64,000 nucleotides of DNA, taken from the NCBI RefSeq assembly GCF_000004075.3, contig NC_026660.2, positions 25,175,498-25,239,497 on the forward strand. The letters are read 5' to 3'. Made by a program: the position numbers and the translations under genes. Shown piece by piece: positions 13,068-25,990 of this stretch. Source of the DNA: Cucumis sativus. Taxonomy: Eukaryota > Streptophyta > Magnoliopsida > Cucurbitales > Cucurbitaceae. Every line of letters begins with the position of its first letter. The first letter of the stretch is position 1. The notes beneath the pieces are model-generated. The model saw nothing but the letters and a program-made list of their open reading frames with translations, made no database searches and had not been told where the DNA came from.

Positions 13068-15416
13068 TTAAACATTTCTAGAAAAGCTTACCTTAAAAAC
13101 ACAGTGTTCTGTATTAACCATTTCAAACAAACATTTGTCTCCATCTTTCAAACCATTTTCACCAAGAAATGTGCCCCAACCACTTGAGAATCTAACATAA
13201 CTTTCATATTGCTTTAACATCACATTCCATTTTTTGTTCCCAACTTGAAGGTCAGCAGAGTGCATTTCTGGTGAAAAGTACTTATTTGCAAATTTCAAAG
13301 GAATGTTCTGTCACAAAAATTATTCAAATTCCATCAAGATTCACACGTAAATACATATCAAATTGAAAAAGGTAAGTTTTTTTTTTAAAAAAAAGTTACC
13401 AGAAACGAATTCTCGTAGCTTTTGGAGGAGATGTTCACTTCAAAGAAGGGATTTTCTGTTGCTGCAGTTTCTCCGTCAGCTGGAAGGGAATTGTTTTGTA
13501 ATTTAGTGAACAGAAAAATGTGTTTGTTAATCAATTGAAACAGTCCAATATCCCCTTCTTTCAAGCGATTGTCCTCAGCAAAATGCTTCCAACCACTTGA
13601 AATGTATGCGTAAGCTGCTCGATCCGTTCGACGCCATTTGTACAGAATTTGCCAACTTCTACCATTTGTAGTTTGAAGTTCAATGGTCCCAACTTCCTCG
13701 GATAAACATTTCACAGCAAAGTCATAGGGAATAACCTCCAAGACATAAATGAAAAATATATTAATAGATCAAACAAGAGAGTTCAATGGGGGACTAATAA
13801 AACATGAGGGGCTTACCATGTTAAATCTACCTTGTACGTTGGACTGTCGCATGACAACTTCGAAGGAAGGTTTACGATCTGATTTAGAACTGAATCTTTG
13901 AACTGTTTCAACTTTCTCTGGTGATGGTTGTTCTTTCCTTGAAACCTTCGCTTCATGTTTTGGGATTACTCTTTCCTTACAACGTGGAATCTCCCTGAAT
14001 ATATACTTGCACTCTTCTTCTGCAGAGTCAATGTGTATTACAGCATTCTTTAAAATTAGTTTTAAAGACTTGGTGAAAATATAAATTATGATCGAGATTG
14101 AAATTGAGTACTTAAGGAAAAATCAAGGATATTTGAAAATGTGAATCTATCTACAAACAAAATAAAATCAAAACTCAAAACTAAAGTTTAATTGACTACA
14201 ACTATAATTAATGGACCAAAAACTAAATATATTTGTAGTTGTTTCAATCTATAATTGATTGATTTAATTAACTATAACTTACCATTAATTAATTAACTAA
14301 ACTATAATGTTATTATCCATTGTTCTACTACTAGTTTAAATGATTCACATAGTCTTGTATGCAACCAAGTGACTTAGTTAATTTGTCTTTTTGATTATTG
14401 ACTAATGTTTCTCCAATTCTTTGGAGTTTATAGTCCCAAATCCGTCTAAAATTTAAAAACAATGAAACAATAAAAACAAGAAATTCAACAATTTTCCTAA
14501 TATTTTTCAAAATAGCCCCTTTTAACTAATTTTTTTTTCTCAAAACAACACTTGTTTTCCAACAGCCCCTCCCTCCATCAAACCACATTCATACTTTAAT
14601 ATAAATATCAAAATCCTAAAAGAAGCTCCAAGAACATTACTAACGATTTGCTATGAAAACAATACAAGGGGAAAAGATACCTTCTTCTTCTTCTTCAAGT
14701 TCTGTCTTGACTGTAAACAAATCGTCCTTTCTCATTTTCCTACGAGATTGACTACATGAAACTGAAACATTCTTCCTTTTCTTCAAATCTCCATGGAGAG
14801 TTAAACTCTCTAAACTTTCATCGGAATCGGAATCAGACTCTTCCTTGATCTGTGGTGAAGGAGAAATGAATTTGGTTTCCACTCCAGTTGGATCAAATAT
14901 AGTTACTTTAAAATTCGAACTCCTCCTTCCATCAAATAATTTAAAAACTAACAACAACCCAAACTCTAAACAGTAATGTTCTGAAAATTTGTCCCATCCC
15001 TCTTCGAGCCAAACGGCGCCGTTCGTAGCCCTTCTTAAACCCACCCTCCATTCCTTTCCATCTGAAAGCTTTAAGTTAACCGAATTTGACAAAAGCTTAC
15101 CATAATCTTCCACAAACTTCTTTGGAATCATCTGAAAGAACAAACCCAAAAAAAATAAAAAAGGTTTCTTTAGAACTTGAAAAGTTTGCACCTTTCTGTT
15201 TCCCTTATTTATGGGAGGGAGGAAAAAGTGATAAAAATCAAAACTCTAAAAGATGGGTATGTTCAACTTCTTGAAAAGACAAAAAAATATATATATATAT
15301 ATTGAGAATGAAGAAGACGTGTAAAGAAACATGAAGGGAGTATTTGTTTTCACCATTTTTGGATCTTCGAGATTTCTATGCAGTACGATTCTGAAGAACT
15401 TCGGTGAAGAAGGCAT
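13068..15416 (-). CDS. REM-type B3 domain protein, gene 4 of 4
   Basis: REM-like B3 protein of 430 residues. Exons: 15416-15354, 15131-14681, 14019-13817, 13735-13400 and 13307-13068. B3 domains lie near residues 5-100, 224-315 and 335-428. The linker after domain 1 holds an acidic run (KEESDSDSDESLESL), then KKRKN and RRKMRK basic clusters, and ends in a glutamate run (ELEEEEEG) just before intron 2. The start MPSSPKFFRI aligns with gene 3. Close likeness to gene 3 in exons, intron places and both flanks marks a tandem duplicate, though intron 2 is longer here (661 against 421 bases). Nuclear DNA binding is inferred from family; targets unknown. Confidence 0.88.
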
Positions 15417-16239
15417 TGTGCTTTTTTTTTTCCCTTCTTTTTGCTCTGTCGCTGCAGAGAGTGAGAAAGAAATGGAAGTGTTTCTTCAGATGGTAGTGAG
15501 TGGGTCGACGTCGTTTTGAAGGATATTATTCACCAATGTCATGGCCATAAATGGAAACTTTCGGATTACTCGTTTTCTTTTTCTATCTTCGTTGAATAAA
15601 ACTATGTGATTTAGGATTTAATTTCATTAAATGAACTAATGAAGTATATATGACAGTTTGAATTACCAACATAACATACATGCTCTCACAAGCTGGAGTA
15701 TATCTACGTTGCAGCATTGCATAGTAACTTTGAAAGTTTCTATTTCTTCAACTACAAACGATGAGCTTTATTTTCTCAGCAATCATACATTGAGATTTTT
15801 AAACTAAACTTAAACAATTAGTTCTATATATAGAGATAGATTTTGACGATGGATTATTTTAAGAAAGGTGAAAACTATGGTAAAAAAATCGGTGGGAAAT
15901 ATACAAAGAGTTACAAATGGAAATGATATAAGCCTACCAAATTTAACAGGTAAGACTGTTTTAAGAAAATAGCAAAACTCCCTTTTATCAACGGTGTTAT
16001 TTAAACATGAAAATCATAATTAAAATATTTGAAAAAACGAAAACACATTTAGAAAAACCCTAAACAAAGAAAAAAGGAGATCTTTATCGACCACCACCTT
16101 AAATTTCAAAGTTTTCAAGTTTTCTTGAAAAATATAACAAAACAGATACTTCATTTAACATATTTTTAATGGATACCCTCAAGTTTCATGTCGTGGATGA
16201 TATGAATCAATCGTGATGCTTCTCCAAGATTTCAATAGA

Positions 16240-16480
16240 ATCTGTTAGGGCTTATGGGTGATGATTATTGACTATTGGCCCACGAGCTCAAACTTCAAAA
16301 GCTATGCATAGCCCATGCGATTATGACTCCTAAGGAGAAAGCCCAAAGCCCACAAACACCCACCCAATTCAAAGGAGATAAAAGTCGACCCGGGTGGGTC
16401 TACATACAACTCGGCCACCCGTGGTTGAGACCGACCTCTCGAGTTACGAGGTCAGCCTCTAATGACCCAAGAGAAGAGAT
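16240..16480. repeat. GC-richer repeat-like fragment, family uncertain
   Basis: Base composition jumps against the AT-rich surroundings, and the text holds CCCGGGTGGGTC, GGCCCACG and a CTCGAGTTACGAGGTC block with partial inner symmetry. This style recalls the ends of plant LTR elements, but I see no paired end, primer-binding site or coding part, so the family is a guess. It would be a fossil fragment at most. Confidence 0.3.
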
Positions 16481-16596
16481 GTTGATGTCCACCACATTTC
16501 TATTATTATTTTTGTACTATGAATTTTTTACCCATTTGTCCATATTAACATATTTTCATAGGGTTGATGTTCACCACATTTCTATTATTGTGTATA
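16479..16596. repeat. Imperfect direct repeat of about 30 bases
   Basis: The phrase GTTGATGTCCACCACATTTC followed by TATTATT occurs near 16480 and again near 16563 with one change. The two copies are about 83 bases apart. Confidence 0.6.
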
Positions 16597-17448
16597 GAAA
16601 AAAGTAAGCAACAATGTATTTAGGTGATTTTTTTAAAAAAATGAAATATGGAACATTTTAACTTACTTAATAATATATATTTATTAGTTTGAAAACAATT
16701 TTATTAGTTTACAGTTCTTAAAAATGTTAGTCCATTTATCCACATTTTCTTAAATGGTTTACATCTTGGGTATGTACAAAACTTAGAATTTTAACCCAAA
16801 ATGTAACTATTGTTGTTTTAGTATTCAAAATTGACAGGAATAAACAATAAAAATCACCAAAAATAATTAAGAGGTAAAACAAGTGTTGATGATATTTTTT
16901 TTCAAAAAAGGAAATATTTGGTTATCAACTGGGCTAAATAGCTAAGATTGTACCGTTATTGTTTGAATTTTGAACTGTCATGTTGTGCAGTCAAAGATTC
17001 TTTCATAAAGTGGATTTTTTTTTTTGTTTTACTTTCTTCTTTTGGAGTAAAAACTGATAGGGTGAAGCTTTGAATCACAAGCCATTGGCGTTTGAAAGTG
17101 TTAGTGAAATTCATGGCACCAAAACAAAAACTCACCATTTATGTCTTATGATAATAAAATAATCAACATTTTCAACCAAAAAAAGAAAAAGGAATTTCCC
17201 CCTTTAGTTATTGATATTCAAATAGGGTTTGACTATGAGTTATGAGCCAAATATATCAATGATTGGAAAATGAATCTAAAAGCTAAAACATTAAATTAAT
17301 TTGTTATTTGTTGTTGGAAGAAATGGTTAACAATAATTGAACTAACAAATTGTGAGCAATGAGCATGTCGTGTATAGCATTTTCAATTAATGGTCTTAAT
17401 TGAAGCAAATACATCAATAAGCAGAAACATAATATAATATTCATCACA

Positions 17449-17588
17449 TTATTATTTTTTATAAATTAAAACTCAACTCAACTAAAATTAATAAATTATT
17501 ATTTTTTATAAATTAAAACTCAACTCAACTAAAATTAATAAATTATTATTTTTATAAATTAAAACTCAACTCAATTAAAATTAATCAA
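17449..17588. repeat. Tandem repeat, three units of 47 bases
   Basis: Three head-to-tail units start near 17449, 17496 and 17543. Each contains ACTCAACTCAACTAAAATTA or a one-base variant. The first two are nearly identical; the third has small changes at both ends. A minisatellite without visible function. Confidence 0.9.
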
Positions 17589-19939
17589 TTTTGTACTATA
17601 TTCAATATAACTGATAAAGAAGAAAACTATGTGATCTTGAACAACTCTAATAGGCTATACATCCCAAATTCTTACATGTATGATTTATATTTCTGCATAA
17701 TTTTAGTGTATAATAATGTATATGCTTTATTATTCTTCTATAATAATCAAGTAATTGTATTGTCTAACAATAAATAATGTTTGTGTATGTATATATATAA
17801 TAATAATGTGAAGTGGGCCTAAGATGATTAATTAAAAAAAAATATTCCCCAATGTATAGTAGCTGTCAAGGAAAAGGAAATGTGTATATGGTGATTGGGG
17901 TATTGACTTTGGGTTATGATGAAAAGGAATCAAAACCCAAATAAGGCTTTAGTGAATATATTTCAACACTAAACCCTTTAATTTGGTTTCTGTCCCTTTC
18001 TATGTTGGGATCTCACACTTTGTTATCTTTACATGTCAACTTCATTATTTCCCATTCCTTTTATTTAATTGTTTTTAGGAAATTAAATAACATTTTATCT
18101 ATTTCATGTCAATCCTCTCCTTATCTCCATTTCATTTTCATTCATTATAATTAATAAAAATCATCTCTTACTCTTACATATTGACACATAATTTATTTCA
18201 ACCTACCTCAAATGAAACATTTATTGTATTTTTATTTATTCATTTTGTTCATTGACTCCAGCTCGATATTGATCTTCAAAATCTTTTATAAATTTTTTTC
18301 TATTATATTTATGAGAATGTTTAACGTTCATTGTGTTATTTAAAACCTTTGTTTGAAATAGAAAATAGGAAATTTATGTGGAAGAGTATTGGAACAAGCG
18401 TGCAAGTAGCTGTTTTTAATGAGTAGGATGTTTGGTCAAACTCAACGTTTTGTCATGTCTAATTTACATTTAATTTGACTCAAAAAAAATCAATCTATAA
18501 AGCTCAACAGTGACATATTAACATTGACATAAATTTACTAAACCATGCAAAAAGGTCAACTAAAATTAATGATCATAATCGATGTTTTATTGTTGATACA
18601 AAAATTAATTTTTACCATAGACCTTATTGAACCCACAAACTTAAATAAGTGATAGTTTTATAATATTCTTTAGCTTGACCACAAAATAGCTATCGAAAAA
18701 CTTTACCAAAATGCATAAAGTTTAATAATAAAAAATGACTCTAATACCATTTTCCTCTCCAATGTTGTCACTTTTATAATCTAATTATATAATCTAGTGA
18801 ACACATAAGAGAGACAATATTTCACAATATTCACCAATGGTTTATTAGAGAGTTGAAATGATATGTTTCTAAATTATACAACTTCATAAGTTTACATGGA
18901 TCAACATTGGTCTTTTGAAAAGGTAAAATCAAACCAATTCAATCCATGTGCATTTTTTTCTTCATCATTTTGAAGTTGTGTAATGAACTCTTTCAACTGT
19001 GCCATGAATGATGGCTAAAGCTTTTTACCATAGTTTCCATGGCAAACAAGACTCAATGGATGTGGCCCCATTGAGATAATTATCCAAAAGAAAGAGGTGC
19101 ACTTTCTTTTAACCTTCAAGTCTTTTTATGTATTGATTGTTATCGATATGGTTATTTGCATCACAACGTCATGTTTTAATCCCAAGTATAAAAAGAATAA
19201 GGTATCATTATTTTCTTCCGTATATTCCAACTACCAATCAAAGTTTACTTTTGTTTTCTTTTTGAAGACTGTAAATTTTCAACAACTAAAAGAAGTATAT
19301 TGAGGATATCACTTAGATTTTCCCATCAGTTACTTTGACCCTTGATTTGTTATGTCCCTTTGGCTGTTGTACCAGCAAGGAAGAGAGAACAGAGAGAAAG
19401 GAACCACTGTATACAGGTTTGTTCAAAGTCCGTAACATGTCTTTGCATTGCTCAAATTGACAAAAACTACCATTGAGAGTGGAAAAATAGCAGCAAACTC
19501 AGAAAAAGCAAAAGAAATTGAAAATGGGAATGTTTCTGAGCATTGGCTAAATACTACAGGCATAATTCTAAGCTAAACTTCTTTTACACAGATTCAAGAA
19601 TTTGAGCTTCTCTGGAGCTATATACCAGCAAGATCTCGGTGCCGTGGCTACTCGAGATCAAACAATTTCTCCAGAGCTCAGACTAGAAAATTAACTCAAA
19701 AAGAGAACAATCCAAGTAAAAATAAGTATGAATCAACAAATTCATGTGCTTGTGCTGGAGAGCTGTAAGTGAAGATCAAAGCATCCGAGAACGGGTGGGA
19801 AGTTAATGCACTTTCCATTGTTTCCGCGATGCCCTTAGTTTGTTGTTCTGAATTATCCCTTTTAAATACTCTCTCCTCTTGTCCAAATGGCATGCTCTTG
19901 AAACTGTACCTACTTTGTCGATAGCTTCTGCTTCAGGTA

Positions 19940-22756
19940 TTATACTTCTGAACCTTCTTCAACCGTAGGAAGAGCACCCTCTTTGATAAAGGTTGGATTA
20001 AGAAACTTGGCTACAAAAGCCCATAATCTGTAGACATCTTCGAAATTGGTCAAAAATCCCAGAGAAGCAGTCACAACTTCAACCCGCATGAACCCACTCT
20101 TTCCACTGAGCTTCCCATTTTCCATTGGTCTGCAAAGGGTGGTGTCGTCTAGGTTCAAACCTTTGTGATGTCTTGGATTGTCGACAATACGTATGTGACT
20201 AAGGAAACCAATTCCTAGAGATATACCCTCTCTTTCAGCCAGCTTCTGTACAATTTCTGGGTTGATTAGCCCTCTAACTTTGTCCCTCACGTTGAATGCT
20301 ACGGCAGCACCCCTTTCATATTTTATTTTAGGACCATAAATTTGAACAAGATTCGCTCTGCTGCTCCCATCAGAATCGGGTAACCTAAGTTGTAGTAGTG
20401 ACGTCACAAGCCAATTAATCAGAAATCTTAATCTGAGAGTAGTCTTGTTGAGACCCAACAAGTCTATATGATCAATATGGCGGCATATAATCTCAGGTTC
20501 TCTCCTGTCCCAATCTTGTCCATCACCATATTCACCGTCACTGGTACCTTCATCATCATCAAAGCTAGTAACAGACGTTTCACCTGGCTCCAAATTACAG
20601 CTCTGGTGCTCTTTACCATTGTCTTCAATGCCAAAAGAGACTCTTCTTCCCTTGTTCTGCACTTCAGATTCATCTACTCCAAAAAACCTCCCACCAGCAA
20701 ATCTATTCCCTCGGCGACCCAGCAACCTAAATTCTCCTTCAGTTTCACGTCTTATTGCACTCTCTTTAATCTCTGAGCAGATCTCGGAGGTCGAACCATT
20801 CTCTAAGTTATGGTGCTGGGATCCAGAAGTTGAATTGCCAAGATGAGATTTCTTGACATCACAACTTGACAGACCGTTCGAAAGTCTCTTGCTTGTTTTG
20901 TCTACCTCCAACATGTCCGTATGCTCTAAACTCTTTTTACCACTCAGTGAGGCAGGGCTCATTACTGAATCTTTGCCTCCACCAACCTCTTTGTAACGAT
21001 CAAGCTCTTGAGAAACTGACATGACAGCTGCATCAAATGATAGCATATTTCTTTCATCCCCTGGCCTTGAGTTTACTTCTTTGTCATCATAAAGTGGGCT
21101 GCTGTATATTTTCGAAGTTGGTTTGGGTGATTGTCGGCTATTTTTTCGATATGCAAACCAATAGGGGGGCAATGGGGAGGCAATTTCATGTTTGCTGAAG
21201 CCAGCAGTATCAGACCCAAGTGGACTGTGGCCTAAATCAATCCACAATGAATTATCAGACGACTCGTCTTCACTGAATACTGGGCTCTTCATCACCTCTC
21301 CAACAGAGATACTCTCCGATTCCTCAAATATAGTGCTCGTAGCATCTCTCTCAGAACTATCCATCTCAGTTTCAAATACCTCTCTAACCTGAGAAGATGT
21401 GAACGCACCCGAGAAAGCAGGCAACTGAGATTTTTGCCGTGTTTCAGAGGCTTTATCAACATTCTCAGAGACTCCATCTTCTTCAATCCCAGTAAATCCA
21501 TCAAGACCGTCAACTGAATCACTCAGGTACAAAGGATATTCAGGAGTTATCTTCACCATTCCTGATCCTGTACTCCCGGAATTATTCTGTAAACTTGCCA
21601 TTACTGATTTCTTGATTAGTAGACATCCAAAACCAGTTGGATCAAATCCAAAAACTCTATAGAACGATGTAACAATGAAATCTGGCCGGAAAAGGGACAG
21701 TCCAAGCGAATCCATGTCTTTAGGACCTAAAGATCCGGCATCAAGCAGCACATGCCAATTGTTTTGTTGCGCTAGAGCCATCCATTGATAAGAATACTTC
21801 GCCCCTGTCACTCTAGATTGAACTGGAAACACAAAAAGACCAGTAGCACAGTCCTTCTTCTTTCTCCTCTTATTCGAAATCTGCTTTCTCAAATCAGTGG
21901 AGCAGAGTTTCAGGGATGGCCATTTGAACCAGGCGCTATACACTTTTGCACCTTTCTCTCTGGCACACTGACCCATCCAACTAACAGATTGGCTCTCATA
22001 ATCAAACATGGTCAACAATTTTTTGTTGGTATGAAAAGGATATGAATCGGCAAGCAATTTAAAAGCCGACCCTCTACTCACAGTAAACACAAGCCCATAC
22101 TCATGCTCAGGGATGTTCAAATAATCCATGATCTTAAGCTTTATATCATGTTCAACAGTCCCCTTTTCAGCACCCCCATAAAGAGCATGGTTGCTCAGAT
22201 TTGCAGTAATCTCAGACAAGCTAAATGTGGAGGACTCCCAATAGTGCAGTGTTTGAACATAAGAGAAAAGTCCGAAGCCACAGTAATCGAGGCATACCTT
22301 CGAAGAGAGATGCGAGTATTCGTTAGACCTCAGCTGATCGATCTTCTCGGAGGACTGATAATTCGGGTACATAGTGAGGAACTTGGAGAAAGATTCATGG
22401 AGCTCAGGAATGGCGTCTTCGGACTCGAAAGTGCGCTCAGCGGCGAGCGCGGTAGCGCGTAGGAATTCCCGCTGCGCATGGAGTCTAGCGAGCGAACGCG
22501 ACCGGCCCAAGCCACCGCCGTCATCCTGGTCGCCGAGCGATTCGGATTCATCAATATCTTGCGATTTGAAGAGAGACCCATTTTCAGATGCTTCCTCAAG
22601 AGCTTCCCTGAGCTTGTTCTCTTGCAATTTTCGAAGAATTGATGAGTTTTTCTTGGAATCGTGTCCAGTAGCAGGCCCATCTCTTCTTCGGCCCTTCTTG
22701 TCCATTAATAGAGCAGCAGCACAATGAGACAGATTTTTCCATAGTGAAAGATGCAT
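19940..22756 (-). CDS. MoCo-sulfurase-like PLP-fold protein
   Basis: Single-exon gene of 938 residues. Residues about 120-390 resemble the aminotransferase class V domain of molybdenum cofactor sulfurase (ABA3/MOCOS): [11 protein letters not shown] near 158, an [10 protein letters not shown] segment near 191, [16 protein letters not shown] near 337 with the cofactor-contacting Asp339, and [12 protein letters not shown] near 364. ABA3 and MOCOS have Lys in SFYK, the PLP Schiff-base lysine; here residue 367 is Arg (codon AGA). A long low-complexity serine/acidic stretch (about 390-740) follows, then a conserved C-terminal part from about 750. There is no MOSC domain. The N-terminus [14 protein letters not shown] fits my memory of Arabidopsis At4g37100, supporting this start. 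Upstream is a GA-rich (coding strand) leader. Enzyme activity is doubtful; the true role is unknown. Confidence 0.9.
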   Translation of the reverse strand: MHLSLWKNLSHCAAALLMDKKGRRRDGPATGHDSKKNSSILRKLQENKLREALEEASENGSLFKSQDIDESESLGDQDDGGGLGRSRSLARLHAQREFLRATALAAERTFESEDAIPELHESFSKFLTMYPNYQSSEKIDQLRSNEYSHLSSKVCLDYCGFGLFSYVQTLHYWESSTFSLSEITANLSNHALYGGAEKGTVEHDIKLKIMDYLNIPEHEYGLVFTVSRGSAFKLLADSYPFHTNKKLLTMFDYESQSVSWMGQCAREKGAKVYSAWFKWPSLKLCSTDLRKQISNKRRKKKDCATGLFVFPVQSRVTGAKYSYQWMALAQQNNWHVLLDAGSLGPKDMDSLGLSLFRPDFIVTSFYRVFGFDPTGFGCLLIKKSVMASLQNNSGSTGSGMVKITPEYPLYLSDSVDGLDGFTGIEEDGVSENVDKASETRQKSQLPAFSGAFTSSQVREVFETEMDSSERDATSTIFEESESISVGEVMKSPVFSEDESSDNSLWIDLGHSPLGSDTAGFSKHEIASPLPPYWFAYRKNSRQSPKPTSKIYSSPLYDDKEVNSRPGDERNMLSFDAAVMSVSQELDRYKEVGGGKDSVMSPASLSGKKSLEHTDMLEVDKTSKRLSNGLSSCDVKKSHLGNSTSGSQHHNLENGSTSEICSEIKESAIRRETEGEFRLLGRRGNRFAGGRFFGVDESEVQNKGRRVSFGIEDNGKEHQSCNLEPGETSVTSFDDDEGTSDGEYGDGQDWDRREPEIICRHIDHIDLLGLNKTTLRLRFLINWLVTSLLQLRLPDSDGSSRANLVQIYGPKIKYERGAAVAFNVRDKVRGLINPEIVQKLAEREGISLGIGFLSHIRIVDNPRHHKGLNLDDTTLCRPMENGKLSGKSGFMRVEVVTASLGFLTNFEDVYRLWAFVAKFLNPTFIKEGALPTVEEGSEV

Positions 22757-23510
22757 TTAAGCTCGTTTTCAAAAGGAAACTCAAAGAGATCAGCAAGCAA
22801 AAGTTTGCGACAAGAATAACAACAAAGGGGGATTTCTAGCCCATCAAATTCAAAAAAAAAAATTGGAAAAAGAATTGTTCAGTTTCGTAACCCTAGAACC
22901 CCAAAAGGCAATCAGAAGGGATCTTGAAACAGATCAGAGAAACCCCACTTCAAAAATTCCAGAAATGGAAAGGATTCAAGAACAATACAACTACAGATGC
23001 AAAACCCCAACACGGAGAAATTCAACTAAAACCATCGAACACAAATAATTCCCATCGAATATTAGAAAATGAACTCGAAATTGACATTCTCTACGGAAAA
23101 GTCAAGACAGAGACCAAAATTAGCAAGACGAGTCCCACCAAGAAAAACTCAAAAGAGTCAAAACCTAAAACCCAGAATCCAGATCCTTCAATTTATGCAG
23201 GAAAAAAAAAATACTCCAACAAGAATCAGAACTGAAAATTCACAAGATAACCACCAAGAAATCAGCAGTAGTTTCAAAGAACTCAACAAATTGTTGGGCC
23301 AATCTTCAAATTTCGGTTGCAAATTGAAACAGAAAAGGAGAAGGAATTCTTCAGCAAAGCAAAAGCAAGTGAAATGAAGCCAAATAATACCAATCTGTAT
23401 AATCCTCTTTCCTTTACTCTCTCTCTCTCTCTGACCTTATTCTTAAATCTTCTACGCTACCCCCCTCTCTCTCTCTCTCTCTTCCTCTCCCTCAACAAAT
23501 AGTAAGAAAG
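22757..23510 (-). promoter_or_regulatory. Probable 5' leader of the MoCo-sulfurase-like gene
   Basis: About 750 bases upstream of the start are unusually even in composition, poor in long T runs and A-rich on the plus strand. They end in two CT tracts at about 23418-23433 and 23465-23483, which read as GA repeats on the coding strand. GA/CT tracts near transcription starts are common in plants. The leader probably contains the transcription start and perhaps a 5' UTR intron, but I cannot fix either. Confidence 0.4.
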
Positions 23511-25264
23511 GACAAATTGACTTTGATAAACCAAATAGCTTTACATGATATAATATTTCATGCAAATTTATAATATTTTTAAGGAGTGACAGAGATAATT
23601 GCTTGGTTTTATCTTCGTTTTTATTAGGACTTTTGTTATTTTATACAATTATTCCTTTGGCTGTGTTGGTGTGGTAGAGACCCACAAACACACACAAAAA
23701 CACTTTCTTCAATATACATAAATTCTGGCTCTTTGCCTTTCAGCTGCACATAAAAAAAAAAAAAGAAGAAGAAGAACAAAAAAAGTCAAAATTTTTAAGC
23801 TGTTTCCCAAGTCCAACTAGGCAGCCACTAACTTCTTGATTAGATATCTCCATTTTAACTTCTTCCATCATAACTTCCATTTTTTTATTATTCCCATCTT
23901 CCTCTCTACTTGAAGCTTTTAAATGCCTTATGATTTCATATGATAATTGCTTTTTCTCTTTTCTTCTTTTCCTTTCCTTTTTTCTTTTCTTTTTTCTTTA
24001 AGTGGAACAAGATTCCATTTCCCTTATATTGCTTAATCATGGTTTATAACTCAATCATTTTGGTTTCCATTTTTTTAATCTGCTAATGAAAATTCAGAGG
24101 TACATTAAAGGTGATATAATATTATATTTGTTTTAATCTATGAATATAAAATTTTGGGTCAATTTACAATTTAAGATGGTCCAAAAAAAACTACAAGTTC
24201 CAACTAACATATATCAAATAATAAAATATATCTGTTTGACATAGTTTTGGTTAACATACCATTCTACTTTGAGAAAATAAAACTTATGTGTTAGGCATAG
24301 CTTAATTATTGTCCTTTTAGTTTATATATTTTCAAATCGATTTAGTTTCAATTGTTGAATTTTTATTACTTTTGCCAGTACAATAATATAGGGTGTGAGA
24401 TTTCCTTGCGATGAAGTAAAATCGTGTCAACTCCACTAAATTCACTTCAAAAATATGTTTTCATATTTTATAGTCGGAATGCAAATAGATAAAAAGAAAT
24501 TGAAAAATCAATTATAAACAAGTGGTATTACATTTGAATTTAAAATCTATTGAAGTATAAAAACCTCACACCCTCAGGAAAATACCAAAAATGCCCTTGA
24601 TCAATTGATATATTTGAATCCAATGTTTTAGATTTTCTTATCCGTTTACGTTTGATGTTTTATATTTGATAAAAAGATGGCCGTTTAAATTTGGTATATT
24701 TTGAATTAGGTTTGATCATTTAAATTTGTCTATCCAAATTTAAACGATTTTTATATTTTTTCGAGCTGAAAAGACAAATTTGAAATATTTAGAAAATATT
24801 GAGACTTTTTCATTTTGTTGAAGGGCCGTAAATATTTTAGCCGTTGTCCATCATTCTCGTTTTTCATAAATACTTTTAGGAATACGTAGATACTTTGAGA
24901 ATTAAATCGACCTTTTTAGTACACGTCTAAAATGTAAAACAAATATCAACAAATTAAATATGACTCCACGCTTTATTTGTTCGAATGTGCACGTGAGTAT
25001 TTATAAATTATTTTAAATGGAAAAGTAATTGAAAATATATTAAAAACGTAAAAAAAAAAATTACTATGTGTGTGAAAGGCTTCAATATACCCAAATAAAC
25101 GTGTGTAACAAGAGCTACGAAAATGTTATATCATTCTATTGAATATAAAAAATAATTTTTTGTTTGTATTAGTAAATAAATTAACTGTATTTGAAGATTG
25201 TTTTACGTAATATATTTTTAAATTTTTAAATTTTTAGATAATAAATTATTGCTTAAATTAATAT

Positions 25265-25285
25265 ATGTGTGTGTGTGTGTGTGTA
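25265..25285. repeat. GT microsatellite
   Basis: Ten consecutive GT units after ATATAT. Simple repeat, likely variable between individuals. Confidence 0.9.
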
Positions 25286-25361
25286 TAAAACACAACTAAC
25301 ATATAGTAATTAATTTATAGATAATTGGAGGTTGGAATAGTTATTAAATAAAACAAAACGA

Positions 25362-25424
25362 AAGAGAAAAAATATTTTATTAAAAAATGTGGAAGAGAAA
25401 AAATATTTTATTAAAAAATGTGGA
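25362..25424. repeat. 31-base tandem duplication
   Basis: Two adjacent copies of a 31-base unit beginning AAGAGAAAAAATATTTTATT, the second following the first directly. No function seen. Confidence 0.85.
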
Positions 25425-25819
25425 TGAGATGGTGTATGAGATAGCATTGCACGTTTTTTACGGAATCATAGCTGAATTTATCCAATATTTGTCATATCCA
25501 TCCAAAAGTTTGTCAAATGCCCTAATCTATGTATGTCAATCTACTGCTACCCTCTTCTAGAGCAATTTACAAAACATGCCTAATGGTTTTTAAAAAAATC
25601 TTCCCAAAGTACTTTTAAACATGATCAAATGTTCACCACTGTTTAGAAAACAACACAGATCGTTGGATAGTAACGTTTTACTATATTTATAAATAATTTG
25701 GTTTATTCTATAATATCTTAAATCAATCAATAAATCATGGATCAAAATATCGTTATTTTCTATATTTTGAGTTCACTCTATTCTAGTTTTGTTTTTTTTA
25801 TACTTCTAATAAGTTTTTA

Positions 25820-25990
25820 AATCAAAATTAAATAAAATATTTACAACTTATAACAAAATTTGAAATTTTATCAACAATATCTACTGATAGACTTTTGTAG
25901 CTGTCAAAGTCTATTATCGATAGAATATGAAATAGATCGTAAATACTTCGTTAATTTTCTAACTAGATAATATAGTAATGACTTTTTTTT
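25820..25990. repeat. Palindromic AT-rich repeat copy (CTATCA/GATAG family)
   Basis: Contains TACTGATAGACTTTTG and AGTCTATTATCGATAGA, short inverted pairs like those at 30860-31055 and 52500-52710, flanked by ATTTACAA and AACAAAATTT words shared with those copies. No coding capacity. It looks like a short non-autonomous element. Confidence 0.5.

Larger units (their letters stand above)
15417..19939. other. Long AT-rich spacer with repeats
   Basis: Contains the 5' flank of B3 gene 4, a GC-richer repeat-like stretch near 16240-16480, a 47-base tandem repeat at 17449-17588, and from about 19330 to 19939 the likely 3' untranslated region of the MoCo-sulfurase-like gene on the minus strand. I see no further coding gene. 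Confidence 0.5.

Noticed and set aside
16240-16480. Whole LTR element or solo LTR
   Set aside because: No paired ends, target duplication or coding part could be seen, so only a repeat-like fragment of uncertain family is listed.
20464-22727. Several 60-120 codon frames overlapping the 938-residue gene
   Set aside because: Shadow frames inside one long intact gene.
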